A DNA stretch of 64,000 nt from Cheilinus undulatus. Its lineage: Eukaryota > Chordata > Actinopteri > Labriformes > Labridae. The stretch is from positions 793,738 to 857,737 of the forward strand of contig NC_054880.1 of NCBI RefSeq assembly GCF_018320785.1, given 5' to 3'. A program made the position numbers and the translations under genes. This document shows, piece by piece, positions 36,930-48,776 of the stretch (its first letter is position 1; each line of letters starts with the position of its first letter). The notes under the pieces were generated by a model. That model was not told where the DNA came from. It was given only the letters and a program-made list of their open reading frames with translations, and made no database searches.

Positions 36930-37620
36930 GATTTAAGAGATATTGCTAATACTGCATGCCTTATCTCCTCAGACAGGCTGTTCCAAAGTCAAGGGGCCCT
37001 GATGGGAAAGGCTCCTTTAGCTTTAAGTGTTGACTTCATTCCAAAGTTGAGAGGCCCTGATGGGAAAGGCTCCTTTGGCTTTAAGTGTTGACTTCATTCC
37101 AAAGTCGAGAGGCTCTGATGGAAAAGGCTCCTTTGGCTTTAAGTGTTGACTTCATTCCAAAGTCGAGGGGCCCTGATGGAAAAGGCTCCTTTGGCTTTAA
37201 GTGTTGACTTCATTCCAAAGTCGAGGGGCCCTGATGGAAAGGGCTCCTTTGGCTTTAAGTGTTGACTTCATTCCAAAGTCGAGGGGCCCTGATGGAAAGG
37301 CCTCCTTTGGCTTTAAGTGTTGACTTCATTCCAAAGTCGAGGGGCCCTGATGGAAAAGGCTCCCTTGGCCTTAAGTGTTGACTTCATTCCAAAGTTGAGA
37401 AGCCCTGATGGAAAAGGTTTTTTTGGTTTAAAGCCTCGACTTTGGAAAAACCAGGAGGCCCCTGCCTGAGGATCCTAGGCAGGTAGGAACCAGACCCATT
37501 AGGGCTTTAAAGGTGGTCTGATTAATCTTAAATTCTAAAACGTACAGCGAGCCAATGTGAAGCTAGAATTGGGCTGGTGTGATGTTGTCTGTTAAACGCA
37601 GTTAGAAGTCGTCAGGTCTC
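36930..37620 (-). pseudogene. LINE 3'-end relic with internal expansion
   Basis: The right part (GAGCCAATGTGAAGCTAGAA and neighbours) resembles the 3' part of the LINE relic at 22396-23835 (GAAGCCAGTGGAGGGACGCC) in the same orientation. The left part encodes, on the minus strand, a degraded version of the tail motif around A-P-x-L-W-N. No intact frame remains. Confidence 0.5.
36975..37435. repeat. 58-bp tandem repeat, about 7-8 copies
   Basis: The unit TTGACTTCATTCCAAAGTCG followed by AGGGGCCCTGATGG and GGCTCCTTTGGCTTTAAG recurs with a 58-bp period. It has arisen within the LINE relic's tail-coding segment. Confidence 0.9.
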
Positions 37621-37744
37621 AGGACAGGTATACACGAGGCTTGTGTTCTAACACTGAACACATTTCTTTCTTTTTCTTACTTTTAATAAATCATCAAACT
37701 GACATCAGGCCGCAGTTGGCCCCCAGGCCACAGTTTGGACACCC

Positions 37745-37779
37745 TCAATTGAAATACTTTTGCACAAATATTTTTGGCT
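37745..37779 (-). CDS. Candidate terminal class I exon
   Basis: After acceptor CATTCTGCAG the phase-1 frame reads KPKIFVQKYFN and then TGA (37747-37745). No clear polyadenylation signal follows, and the sequence just beyond resembles a transposon end, so a different last exon is quite possible. Confidence 0.3.
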
Positions 37780-37943
37780 CTGCAGAATGAAGCTGCTGCT
37801 GCATACAGTCTTATTATTCCTTGTATATACTGTTGCATGGAATTACAGGAGTTAGTTCAGTTTTGTTCTTGATGCTAATTCAAACATAACTCAGATTTCT
37901 GTTTATCTCTGTGGCCCGTCACCCACTGGCCTGAGTTACTTAC

Positions 37944-39658
37944 TGGAAACTCCAGAGTCACTGCCGTTCTGAGAACCCTCTGTAAGGACAATACATGTAT
38001 TTATTTACAGTTGAACTTGTAAGACTGCAGTTACGGTCCTGGTCCACCTGTGGTTGAGTCAGGGCCCAACATGCTGCTGAATACTACACTTAGGAAACCA
38101 TCATTATAATGCTAACGCTTACCTTTAGTGAGATGAATATTCTCACTGCTTGAGTTGCTGCCGTTTGAACCTGAACACAGACACAAATAAAAAAGATAAG
38201 ACCCATCAAACACAAGTTTTATGTAATTTACTTAAACCCATATGGTTTGTTTAAATGACAACAGCATTAAAATATAAACACTTAACAATCAGGTATGAAA
38301 TAGCTAACTTTAATAGAATAGAATAAAGAATACAGAATATTCTTAACTTTTCAAAAGGCAGAAATTACTGTTTGACTTAAGTGTGCAAATATCTGCCTTT
38401 ACAAACACCAAGTTGCACATTAAAAACAGACTGAAATAAATCCACAGAGAAATGATGGACTTACTGGAAGTAGCAGAGCCATTGGGTTTTGGAACTGTTA
38501 GACAGACAGATGTAATATCAGTACTCTTATTGGCTTGAGTTTTCATATGTAGGCTTTTCTCTATTGTTCTGGAACATCACTCCTACAAACAAACTCGTCT
38601 AATCCTCACAAATATACAAGTAAAACTCTGACTTAATGATTTTAAGCCCCAAAGACACTGGCGCCATCCACTCCCCCCCTTTATTTTCTATGAACAAACC
38701 CACACTAGCAGCAGCTGGACGCGCTGGGCCTCGGCACCTCCCACCACTTCTCTGTCAGCCGGGGCCAGCAGCGCTGAATATAGAGTGTTTTCCTGAGAGA
38801 ACAGCTGTTTTTGACCTTCTCAGCTGCCGTAGTAGCAGCTCTGTTTAGAAATTCAGCGCCATATTTTGTTGGAGGGGTAGAATAAATGGGAGGCCTGAGC
38901 TGCTGGTGAAATACGACCACTTTAAAGGTCTTTTTATTTACCCTCTCCACTCTGGAATCAAGCCCCCGGCCCAGCAGGGGGGGAGAGTTTGACTGCTGAC
39001 GTGCTGCTGCTAGGGATGGCAGCTAGGGGGGCGCCAGTGTTCAGAGAGCTGGGACTCACGCTATTAACCACAACACGTTAAAATATCTGAATTATTAACA
39101 GAAAATCAAGAGGACATTTCACTGTAGCGGAGTCAAAACCACTTCATTCAGAACTGCTGTTGTGGTCTATGAAACCTGGGTCTAACAACAACAGAATTCA
39201 ACTTCATATTAAGAATAATAAGAAAGCACACTATCCCATCTGTTCTAACACAGGGGAACAACAACATGAGCTCTGGGAGCCCAAAACTGTGAATATTCCT
39301 GTTGTAATTTCTTAGATGTACAACATGCTGACACAGAAAAGTCAATAAACACACATCAGCTCATTATTCTAATCTACTGCTGCTTATTTTGATTTTTATT
39401 TGCTTTTTTACTTGTGATTGTGTCTTTATGTGGCTGTTATGCCTGAATTTCCCCTCTGTAGAGATCAATGAAGGATTATTTAAGTTGAAAACTTACCTGA
39501 AGAACCGATGAAAACCTTGACTGGTTCAGCTGTTCATAAAGATAAAGTTAAAACACAAACAAAGTTAAACAAAAAAAACAAACTACTTAGTCTATTTGAA
39601 ATGTCTGACAATGCTTTAGAAATATGTAAGTTACCTCCTGGGGGTGGAGATCTGGCTT
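37944..39658 (-). CDS. Class I exons 6-10: cytoplasmic tail cassettes
   Basis: Five small exons of 24, 33, 30, 48 and 36 nt (39635-39658, 39497-39529, 38465-38494, 38123-38170, 37944-37979). Each has AG and GT boundaries and starts and ends in phase 1. They add [45 protein letters not shown] and [12 protein letters not shown]. The last three share an N-G-S core, suggesting exon duplication. Ser/Thr-rich tails of this kind are usual in fish class I. Boundaries come from sequence alone; the terminal exon is not established. Confidence 0.7.
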
Positions 39659-42600
39659 CTGTGAATAAAACAAATAAAAACAGTGACTGATCGTGTATGG
39701 AGTCACTATCAAAGTGTAGATCCAGCTAAACTAAACCTGTTCCTGAGGAATTACACATAACTCTGAACATACTTTACAGGACTGTAAATAAAAATATACA
39801 TGCTCTATTGAGGGCTTTATATCACATTTCAGACTAAAACATGACTAAGTCACAAGAACTCCAGCTAACTGCCATAATAATTAACAGGACTTTTACTCAG
39901 CGTGACCTCTGAACAGCTCATAAAGTCCATAATAAAATAATAACAGACCTTTGCACCTGATAACCAGCAGTAATAACACAGACACATCATTGTGGCTATC
40001 AGCCTTATAGTGTGACGTAACGTCCGTAATAACTGTTACGACTAAAACTACTGCCAGGTACTTTCTGCCCCTACAACTCTGCTGACCACTGCTCCTGCTG
40101 TTTTTCATGAGTCGCCTTGTTTCCATGAGTCCAGAGCAACAGAAACAGACTTAAAGAGCCTGTAAAGCAAAATTCAAAGTTTGTGTCTGAACACTCTGAT
40201 TTTGAAGCTGATTTTCATAAACTCAGAGACGTTTTATCTGACTGGAATTTGATTTAGGGGTTCATAACACAGTGATCTGTCACACCACAAACCTAAATAC
40301 TCATTTATCTTCACTTTCACTTTCTCTTCCTTACAAAAAAATGCACAGCTTAATACATAATAGTACATGGTCATAAATACCTCACAATATAGATCACAGC
40401 GACCTTTAACCTCCAAAATCTACAAGTTCACCCTCAAGTTACAGAGTAGGTTTGCTCCAAATGGTGCAAAAACCCCTGAATGCATCCTTGAGATAGTGTT
40501 CACAAGCAAACGATAAAAATGAGGCTAATGACTGATTTTGGAAGCTGTAAGTTGAAAATCAAACTGTTTCATCCTTCAGAAATAGTGGATAAAGTTCAAA
40601 GTTCAAGGAAAATCCCAGAAAGTGTTCTTGAGATAAGACATTAACAAGAACAGCCCAAACAGAGTGTACTCCTAGAAAAACATTTAAATTAAAATTGTTT
40701 GGTCTTTCTTTCAAATAATCCTGTTCTAAATAAGTCCACGTTGAAGGAAGAGGCACTTACTTTTATTCCGCAGGAAGACAACCAGCCCCCCAATACCAGC
40801 ACCAATCAGGAGCAGTGCGGCCATCCCTCCAACAATCGGCCCCAAACTACCAGAGTCATCACAAGGAGGGAGAATCTTATCTGAAACACAGAAAACACTC
40901 TTTAGTTTCATCTTCACATTTCAGTTCTGTTAAGGGTTCCAGCCCTAAGAGGGAAGAACCTTACAGCCTTTGTGTCTGTTACTCTTTCTGCTCAAAACAT
41001 CCAAATTCCCATGAGATAAAATATACTAGTAACACAATACCTGGCATTTTTACCAAAAATCCTGCCCATTAACTCCATCAGAAATCTACACCCCATCAGC
41101 CAGAGGGTGGCGCTGTAATTAAGGAAAGGCTATTTCTGAAATGCCTCTTTGAAGGCAGACTGACTTTATAAATGACACATGTCTGATTCAATAGGACTGC
41201 TGAAGTTTGCTATCGCTAGCTAGCTAAGCTTAGCTACTTAGCAGCCACCTGAGCTTAAATGGTTGAGAACTTCTTGCTCTCCACTATAGTAGCACTATCC
41301 ACCCAAACACATGGCCAATACATCAACCTGTGTGACTTTGGTTGTGGTGTTGATGTAAGGAGAGGGATCCTCCTCTACTGTAGATCCAACAGCTGTAAAC
41401 ACCACACAGCTAAGTTCAGACTGGGATCTCTCTGGTTTTACTGGTTTAAACAGTGCTGTATGGGATCCAACTGGACACAGTCTTAGAGTTTAATTCACAA
41501 TCTCTATTTTCATGTGATTTTCAGGTGATGTAAACAAATGTCATTTTTAAGAACTAGAGAATAAAATGCGTAGTGCTGCAGCTCCACGTAGTGGTCAATA
41601 GCATCTGCTACAGCTGAGAGCTGTGAATTAAAACCAAATGTGCTGTGAAATTTAGGCTGTTATCAGCTGGACAAGGCTTGCTGACATCTGACTTTGTTTT
41701 GAAGGTATAGACCAATAAGCTTTGAGTGAGACAGGGAGGGTGTTAGCAGGAATTTGTAGATAGGAGCCCAGAAATCACCGTTTCTGCAGCACTATCGATG
41801 AGGTTTAGTCTACTAAAAGCTCCCATTGTGACGTATTTCTCAACTAATTATTCCAAAAAGCCAAAGCGTCCTACCCCAGGCACTTTCAACCATAAAGCCG
41901 GATGCTTTGTGAGACACGTGACAGGTGTAGTCCACCAAGTCGTCCCTGAAGATCTCGATGCTGTCCCTCCTCTGGAAAGTGTCGTCTTCGTTCGGGAGGG
42001 CGTCGGTAGATATCACCCCGTCTTCTCTGGTAAGGATGCGACCGTCCCTCTTGATCTTCAGTTCGATTTCTTTGGGTAGGAAACCGGTGGCGAAGCAGGT
42101 CAAAACGACGTTTGACTTGATGTTGGAGTTCTTCGCAAACAGGGTAACTTTGGGGGGCTCTGCAAGAGAAAACAGGGACCAGAAAATGAACATTTAACAC
42201 AATTCATGAGTGAGTCTGTCACGAAGAACGGACAAAAACGCCGTTGCAAACAGGAGACGTGTGATGGTGCTAGTGGGACTTGGCTCAGGAGGTTAAAATA
42301 CTGGTTTTACCTAACAGCTTGTGCTCTCTCATATCATTGGTTTTGATTTTCCTACAAAAACTAAATCACACTGAAGTCTTACCTGGTCTTCTTGGCAAAA
42401 ACTAGAAGTGCTTTTGTCAAAACTTCCACTCTAAAAGACCGAGTTTTAGCTCGTCTTATTCTAGTCCTCCTCATGGAAAAAGGACATCAAGAACATTTTA
42501 GACAGTTTTAGTCCACAAAATGATCACTGGATCAGTCAGTAAAACCTTTAATGGATGCTCACACTCTGCTGAAATAAACAAGTAGACCAAGCAGTCATAC

Positions 42601-45600
42601 ATACCGGCAGTTTTAAGCTGCTTCTGTCCGTAGTCCATGAACTTGGTCAGCCAATCAATGCACTCCTTCTCCAGGTAGCCTCTGGTGTACTCTTTCAGGA
42701 CCTGGACGTTGTCCCACTTCCTCTTGGTCGGTTCTGCTGCGGCGGTCGGTGCCACCCAGACTTCGTTGGAATCGTCGAAGGACAGGAAGTCGTTCCCGTC
42801 GTAGTTGTACATGTCCATGCCACGCAGGAACTTCAGGCTGCCGTTTGGCTGCTTTTCCCCCACGCAGCCGTGCATCCACTGCAGCACGTGGACGTCTGAA
42901 ACAACAGAAACCAACACAACCAGGATCTAAAACCCTCCGTTTCCTTATTGAACAATCCAAACCTCTGCAGACCTCAGTGGTTGTCTTTAAAGCCTAAGTA
43001 TTATACAGCAGTGAAAGCTCTAGGATGTTCTGAACAAGCTCTGACAGCAGATGAACTTTGAACTTTGCTCTCTGTTGAAGTTGTCTGATGTTCCTCACAC
43101 GTTCCACACAAAGCCTTAGTAATAATTTTGTTTTAGTGAAGTATTTGGAGGGTTTTTACTTGTTTTCATTTGTTTTATGTGCTGTCCCCTGGATGTTGAT
43201 GCTCTTGGTGCGAGACTAAGGGTCAACAAAAGTTCCTTTCATTCATCTCTAAGTTAAGTATATATTCATGTATGATAAATTATATATTTATTTATATTTT
43301 TATAGTCGAGCTCTAAACATCCTTTTCTCCAGGACTACCTGGGCTTTAAGAATGTCACTTTTATAAAGTTCTGGGACTGTAAAGACAAAAGAAAAACACT
43401 AATCAGAAATTATTGTTCTGTATTGAACTCAGTAAACATTCATGACTACGGGGTTTTTGCCCCATCTCTTTACACTAAAGAATTAAAAATAAGAATTCTG
43501 TGACAGAAAGTCTTCAAAATATTCACATTTCTACATAAAAGTCATTATTTAGAGCTCAGAGACTCTGAGGGACACGTCACGGCCTCTCTGTGTCTCTTTC
43601 TCTCTGTTATGAGTCAGTCAGGCTCTCTTATGGAGTTTCTAAGTCTGTGCACAGGCGCTGTTCGCTAACACAACTGGTTGTTGTAGCCCAGTTGCAATGC
43701 ATTCTGGGATACACAGAGACAATATGGCGGCAGGCTAACCAGCTAACTGCAGGAATGATTGAAAACTGGATGATAAATGGATAAAAAGGCGTTCAAAGTC
43801 AGAGTTCCTGATGTGGATTTAGACTTTAAAGACCCTGGAAAGTCAGCCCAGACCCAGCCTCTCTAGAAAACGCTCTCTGATGTTTTACCGACGTTCTACG
43901 AAGGCTAAAAGAGCGTCATTAGAACGGTACAATGGAGAGCTTTCAGAGGAAAACAACGCTGAGCTGGCCATGATTTACAGTTCAAAGGTTATTAACTCTG
44001 AGTAGCACCTGTCTCTGATTGGCTTAAACACCAATGTGGTCCTTACAGCTAGAATAAGGGTTAGGGTTAGGGTTACCTGAGTTGTTCTGTCTCATCCTCT
44101 CCATCAGGATGTCGATGTTCACTTTGAACCACTGCTGCTTGCTCTGGCGGGACTGTGTGCCTTTCTCCCAGTAATCGGCATCAAGTCTCTCCTTCATCCA
44201 GTCCTCTTTAGGAATCTTCTTCTGGATCGTGCTGTCGTAGTAGTCGATCATCTTGTTGTCCAGCAGACCCATGGCCGTGAACTCGTGGATGCCGGGGAGC
44301 CCCACGGGTTTGGACAGGGCCGTGTAGATGTAGGTGAGCGAGTGAATCTCTGAGAGGGGCACAGGGAGAAAGACGGAGACTGATTTAGTTTTTAGAGAGC
44401 AGAGAGAAGAACCCAAGTCATCCTCATCCTCGCCTTTCAGAGAGCCAACCTAACTGTGATGTCCTAAAAGTCACATCTTCATCAATCCAACCACAGAGAT
44501 ACGAGCAGACATCACCCCCGTGGAAGAAAGAGACAAAAACTCTTTCAGACACTCACCTGGAGCTCAAATATCTACATGTTCTTGGAAATACCAAACAGAT
44601 TTACAGAACTGGAGTTCCTACAGCCAGTTAGATGACTGTTTATGATAGAGACGTACTGATAAGGATCGGATCGTTAAGTATTGATAAGGATAATCACACA
44701 GCTTATTTATGAACCATTTCTGAATAAGATCGTCACGTCAGAGATATCTGAACAATGTCGTCTGTCCTGATCTGTCAGCCAATCAGGGGGTGGCACTTAT
44801 CCAGGGAGCCAAAGATCAACAACAAGTCATAAACACCTGTACCTGTCTGCTAACCTGGCTTTATATCCACGGGAAGGATAATTTAATCCCCCTGATGGCT
44901 TAAACATTAAACTACATTACCTCAATGATACCACAGTAACAGGATCACACCAGGATTAGTTCACTTTTTCTCAGACATATTCAAACCTTTAAACCTTTCA
45001 TAAATAAAACAGGAAAAGGTCAGAGCTCTAATCCCACATTAAACTGGGTATAAACCTGATTCTGACCTCAGAACTGATCCTTTCAAAGGTACATCCATTG
45101 ATTTGTTTCCCCATTTAAAAGCTTTAACAGGCATCCTTTATTTATTTATCTGTGTATTTCCATCAGATGTGCAAAAGAACATGCAGGATAAATATCACTG
45201 ATTATTGACAAAGGACAGAAAAAGGTCTGAACTCAACAAACTTTAGTTTTCTCTCAGTAATCTGAAGCAGCTCTGTAAGGGAACAGTTTTTTAATTCAGC
45301 CTTTCTTTTACAAAATATGACTTTATACCGACTGTACACTATAATGCCAAAAGTATTCGCTCACCTGCCTTGACTGGCATATGAACTCTAGTGACATCCC
45401 ATTCTTAATCCATAGGGTTTAACCTGATGTGGGTCCACTCTTTGCAGCTAAAACAGCTTCAACTCTTCTGTGAAGGCTTTCCATAAGGTTTAGGAGTGTG
45501 TTGATGGGAATTTTTGACCATTCTTCATTGGTCCATTCTTCATTCAATTCACCGAGCGTCTGAGAGCGAGCCATTCTTTCACTAATGTTTGCAGAAACAG

Positions 45601-47284
45601 TCTGCATACATAGGTGATGATTTTATACACCTGTGGACATGGAAGTGACTGGAACACCTGATTTACATTATTTGGATGGGTGAGTGAATACTTTTGGCAA
45701 TATAGTGTATCTTGATTTTGTCAACAGTCAGACACACTATAACAAATTAATCTTTATTTTATTAACTCCAGATAATTCCCTAATATTAGTAATAATATTT
45801 TATAATAAAATGCAGTATTTCACTTTCCTCAGTCATCTAAACTATCTAATCACTGAATTTCATGATTTTCTAACTTAATCTTTAATATCAACCATTTTAA
45901 ACTAATCTTCTCTGATTAATTTGTTATGTTTCATACAGATGAGCTGGTGTTTTAACAAATGAGCAGAAATAAATCAAAAGAGGATAAAGCACAAACAAAA
46001 CCATCATGTGACTGGGTAAACATGGGATTAAAATAATAAACTAGCTTTTGAACCCATCTAGTTATCATAATAGACTATAGAGAAAGAGAAATAATGAGAC
46101 TGACAGGTGAACCACAGCTTAATAATGGTTTTAGTCATTATTGGTTTGGTTTGTGGCTCTTCCAAAGATTTTTCCCACAAAGGGTTAAATGTATAGTCCA
46201 GTCCAGACACTGGTTGTTTATTTAGCCTGTAGTTAATTGATGGTTATTCACTTAAATAATAATAATAATTATTAAAACATTAAAGCCTTTTGTTTAAGAA
46301 AAACCTGAGGAAGGAGTGATTCATGGACTCAATAAAAAGTTTGAGGTTTGTTTGGAAAAGAGATTGATAAGCTGGCACTCTCTTTAAGCATTGAAAGGCC
46401 TTTATTTTCAGGGCATGGTCGTGTGTAGACTTAAAAACACACTTCAGCGCGTTTCAGCATCAAACCTTCATCAGGAAGTCAGGGCTTCAACTGTTTTTAG
46501 GTCTAGACACGACCATGCAGTGGAAATAAAGGCATTTTAATGCTTGAAGAGACTTTTTTCCTTTTATTTCACAGTTTGGCCTGAAGTATCAGTGCTGAGA
46601 AAGCTTCATTTTACCACTAAATATATGTTAATCTAAATTATTGGCATTAAGAGAAGTCTAACAGGAAAATAACAAAACCCAAAAAGTAATAAAACTCAGT
46701 ATTAGTAAAAAAATAGTCTAAATAATGAGATAAAATGCCTTTCTGACAAGTCATGTCATTATTTTCACATCTTACTTCATAATTATGACAGCTGATGATA
46801 ATAGTCAGAATCATTTTTCAGTAATGTTTCTGTTTTCTGTTCAGTCACGGACAGTGAACATAGAAACCTGAATTTCCTTCTTTATATGTGTTTGAAATTG
46901 TTGTTCGTCCGGACAGAGTGAAAATATAACTCCATAATCAGACGGCTGTCAGAACTTCCTGTTCATTTTACTGTTGACGCCATGTTATTACCAGGCCTAA
47001 CTTACCGACGGCCTGGCCTCAAAACAACACACGTTTTCTTATTAGTTTCACGGTATTAGATTAAAAATGGAGGAGCACTTCAAACCGTGAAGACATAAAG
47101 TGTTCCTGCTGAGAACAGTACACTGAAATGATCGATGAACATCACATTTTAAAAGACGTCACAACTTCTCCCGCTATACTTTCGATTTGGACTAGAATCG
47201 TATAAACGTGTCAAAAACAGCGAACTCACCGCCGTTTACCGTCAGTCCTGTTCCCAGGAGGACCAGCACCAGGATCAGGTTCAT
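37944..47284 (-). CDS. MHC class I heavy chain (U-lineage-like), spliced
   Basis: Membrane glycoprotein that would present peptides with beta-2-microglobulin at the cell surface. The exons below were read from splice signals and all junctions are phase 1: leader 47230-47284, alpha1 44077-44349, alpha2 42605-42895, alpha3 41875-42159, TM 40761-40880, tail 39635-39658, 39497-39529, 38465-38494, 38123-38170, 37944-37979. No stop or frameshift is seen in these 1195 coding nt. Peptide-binding residues look classical for fish: Tyr7, Tyr59, Arg in place of Tyr84, Thr143, Lys146, Trp147, Tyr159, with Phe in place of Tyr171. The alpha2 and Ig cysteines and the end-of-alpha1 glycosylation site are present. 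The final exon with the stop is uncertain; a candidate at 37745-37779 would add 11 residues. It converges on the plus-strand class I pseudogene. Assignment to U lineage rests on remembered family features. Confidence 0.9.
38643..39050. mobile_element. Possible MITE in class I intron
   Basis: CACTGGCGCC (near 38655) and its inverted copy GGCGCCAGTG (near 39030) bracket about 400 bp without exons. Target duplication was not established. Confidence 0.35.
40761..40880 (-). CDS. Class I exon 5: connecting peptide and TM segment
   Basis: 40 codons: [12 protein letters not shown] as the connecting peptide, then a membrane segment [19 protein letters not shown] continuing LVVFL, and the stop-transfer RNK. 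Acceptor TGTTTCAG, donor GTAAGT, phase 1 on both sides. Confidence 0.92.
41875..42159 (-). CDS. Class I exon 4: alpha3 Ig domain
   Basis: 95 codons of an Ig C1-set domain: [12 protein letters not shown], first cysteine in VLTCFATGF, second in [10 protein letters not shown], ending ESAWG. The segment [11 protein letters not shown] is the place where the paralogous pseudogene has expanded one 7-codon unit to 27. Acceptor TCTTGCAG, donor GTAGGA. Confidence 0.93.
42605..42895 (-). CDS. Class I exon 3: alpha2 domain
   Basis: 97 codons. It starts [20 protein letters not shown], with [14 protein letters not shown] in the floor, and PTKRKWDN and [11 protein letters not shown] in the helix. The cysteines in HGC and KEC form the alpha2 disulfide. 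Thr143, Lys146, Trp147 and Tyr159 are present; Phe occupies 171. NGS is a second possible glycosylation site. Acceptor GTTTCAG, donor GTATGT. Confidence 0.93.
44053..44076 (-). repeat. Telomere-like repeats at the alpha1 splice donor
   Basis: Read on the gene's strand the intron begins GTAACCCTAACCCTAACCCT, so the 5' splice site is part of a (CCCTAA) run. Confidence 0.9.
44077..44349 (-). CDS. Class I exon 2: alpha1 domain
   Basis: 91 codons. It starts [12 protein letters not shown], continues with IDYYDS, EDWM and [11 protein letters not shown], and ends [10 protein letters not shown]. The Y in LTYIY is Tyr7 and the Y in DYWE is Tyr59; Arg stands at position 84, as in most fish class I chains. 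NNS provides the conserved N-glycosylation site near residue 86. The acceptor is CCCCTCTCAG. The donor is GTAACC and is embedded in telomere-like repeats. Confidence 0.93.
45337..45707. mobile_element. Tc1/mariner-type MITE in class I intron 1
   Basis: The termini CACTATAATGCCAAAAGTAT and, inverted, CACTATATTGCCAAAAGTAT bound 371 bp, with TA on both sides (45335-45336 and 45708-45709). There is no intact transposase. This is a well-known type of fish element. Confidence 0.85.
46380..46552. mobile_element. Short foldback MITE in class I intron 1
   Basis: About 50-bp imperfect inverted arms at 46381-46429 and 46502-46552, sharing AAGCATT, CCTTTATTT and GCATGGTCGTGT, enclose about 70 bp. No coding. 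Confidence 0.7.
47230..47284 (-). CDS. Class I exon 1: signal peptide
   Basis: ATG at 47284-47282 opens [18 protein letters not shown], a short hydrophobic leader, then one base and the donor GTGAGT. The plus-strand leader exon at 11431 has the same length, phase and LGTG motif. No other in-frame ATG lies close upstream. Confidence 0.88.
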
Positions 47285-48439
47285 CTTTGCCTCGGACTCC
47301 TCTCCCTCCGCGTCTTTGAACGGCTTTTCTCACACCACTGTCCGGTCGTGCTCGTCGTTGTGCCCGCAGAGAACTGCTCCTTCCTGATACTGTGGTCTGG
47401 GTTGTCTTCATGGTGCATTCACTGAGAGCTCGTAAATACAGCTTTCCAACCTCTCCGTCTCTACGTTCAGCCCACTTAGCGATTTTTTACATTAAAGATT
47501 TAAGTTTGACAAGGATCCTTGTGGCTTTGGTTATTCGACGGTGGAAACCATTTAATGTTGGTTTTGAATCACGCGTACGGCATTTTTTTTTTGGTGTGAA
47601 GTTTTTAAAATAAACTTTCCTTCAGCTACATACACTGATATAATGTATGACATTTACATGTCATATATAATTTTATAAAACTTACATTTTTCTGTAAAAA
47701 TCATATTAAAATGCAAACTAAGAAACATTAACTTTGATTTAATGTCGTTATGAGTTATTTATTCACTCTAAAGCATGGAAACATGAACAAAACAGGGATT
47801 AAACTTCATTATTAAATAAAATGCTCTTTAAATGTGTCCTAATTACCTTTCTGTGATCTTTAGTCTGTTTGTTTTGGTGCCTTAATTTTTTTTTATCTAC
47901 TTAGATTTTGAAACAAAGTTTTATATTTCACATTTCCTCAGAGGACGTACAACAAACAAAACATGGCCATAGCAAAGTGGTAATAATTATAGTTACAGTA
48001 AAAGTGGCTTGTTTTGAATTACTCTGAGTTTGTTTTTCGTGAGGCTTTCTGATTGGTTTATCTGCATTTGCTCAGAGATATTATAAGAATAGATTGAAAG
48101 GTTTTAAGAAAATATCCAGGTGCCATTGAACGCATCTTCCGTGTCTTTGTGTTTATTTATTTTCTGGTGTTCGTTAACGGCGCTGGTTGATATTTCTGAT
48201 CTACATTTATGCTAGCTCTTTTACATATTAAGTGTGATCTGTTAATTTTACCTTAGAAACATTTACTAACAGAGCAGTTTATCCTTAAGCAACATTTTTG
48301 TCTTTAACTTTTGTGACAGGTTGTTGTTTTTGACCGACAGAGCAGATTTACCGCCTACAGCCGGCTCTGAACTCAGCTTTATGAAAGATTAAAAACGTTA
48401 ACGTCGATTATTTGATTGATTTATGGTTTAAAACCGACG
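47285..48439. other. Upstream region of the intact class I gene
   Basis: The first 150 bp give a plausible 5' untranslated region. A TATA-like CTGTATTTACG lies near 47435 on the minus strand. No X-box, ISRE or kappaB match was seen in the first 1.1 kb. A Y-box-like CTGATTGG at about 48049-48056 is isolated. Confidence 0.4.
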
Positions 48440-48555
48440 CATGAAACAGAAAAGGGGACTTTCCGTGAGATCACAGAACTGAGCGCGAGGACAAACATTG
48501 CAGTCCAGGTGTCAGCCAATCCCGTGATGACTCATGACTGGTTGCTAGGCAGACT
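48440..48555. promoter_or_regulatory. MHC-type promoter module (ISRE, NF-kappaB, Y, X2, X1)
   Basis: On the plus strand: ISRE GAAACAGAAA (48443-48452), NF-kappaB GGGGACTTTCC (48454-48464), CCAAT/Y-box AGCCAATC (48514-48521), AP-1/CRE-like X2 TGATGACTCA (48526-48535) and X-box GGTTGCTAGG (48540-48549). Read on the minus strand, the direction of the class I gene, the order is X1 (CCTAGCAACC), X2, Y, as in the SXY module bound by RFX, CREB-type factors and NF-Y. The kappaB and ISRE lie on the gene side, which differs from the mammalian order. X1 and Y are separated by 18 bp, shorter than in mammalian class II promoters. The ATG is about 1.2 kb away, so an upstream non-coding exon, a distal enhancer or the promoter of a lost gene are all possible. 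Confidence 0.65.
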
Positions 48556-48776
48556 ACAGTTAAACAGGTTTTGGGCAGATATTCGCGGTACACTTGGTCG
48601 GAGAAGAGTTAGCGGAAGAAGAGTGGTTAGTCCAGCTCTGTAAAGGAACTCACGCTCGATGACAGGGTTTTCTGCTTTAAGGTGAACGTAAGAGAGAGTT
48701 TACAGGTGTTACTGGGAACATTAGGCGACGTTTGAGCAGTGAAAAACCATGTTTGTGTCTGATACTATGGAAGCCC

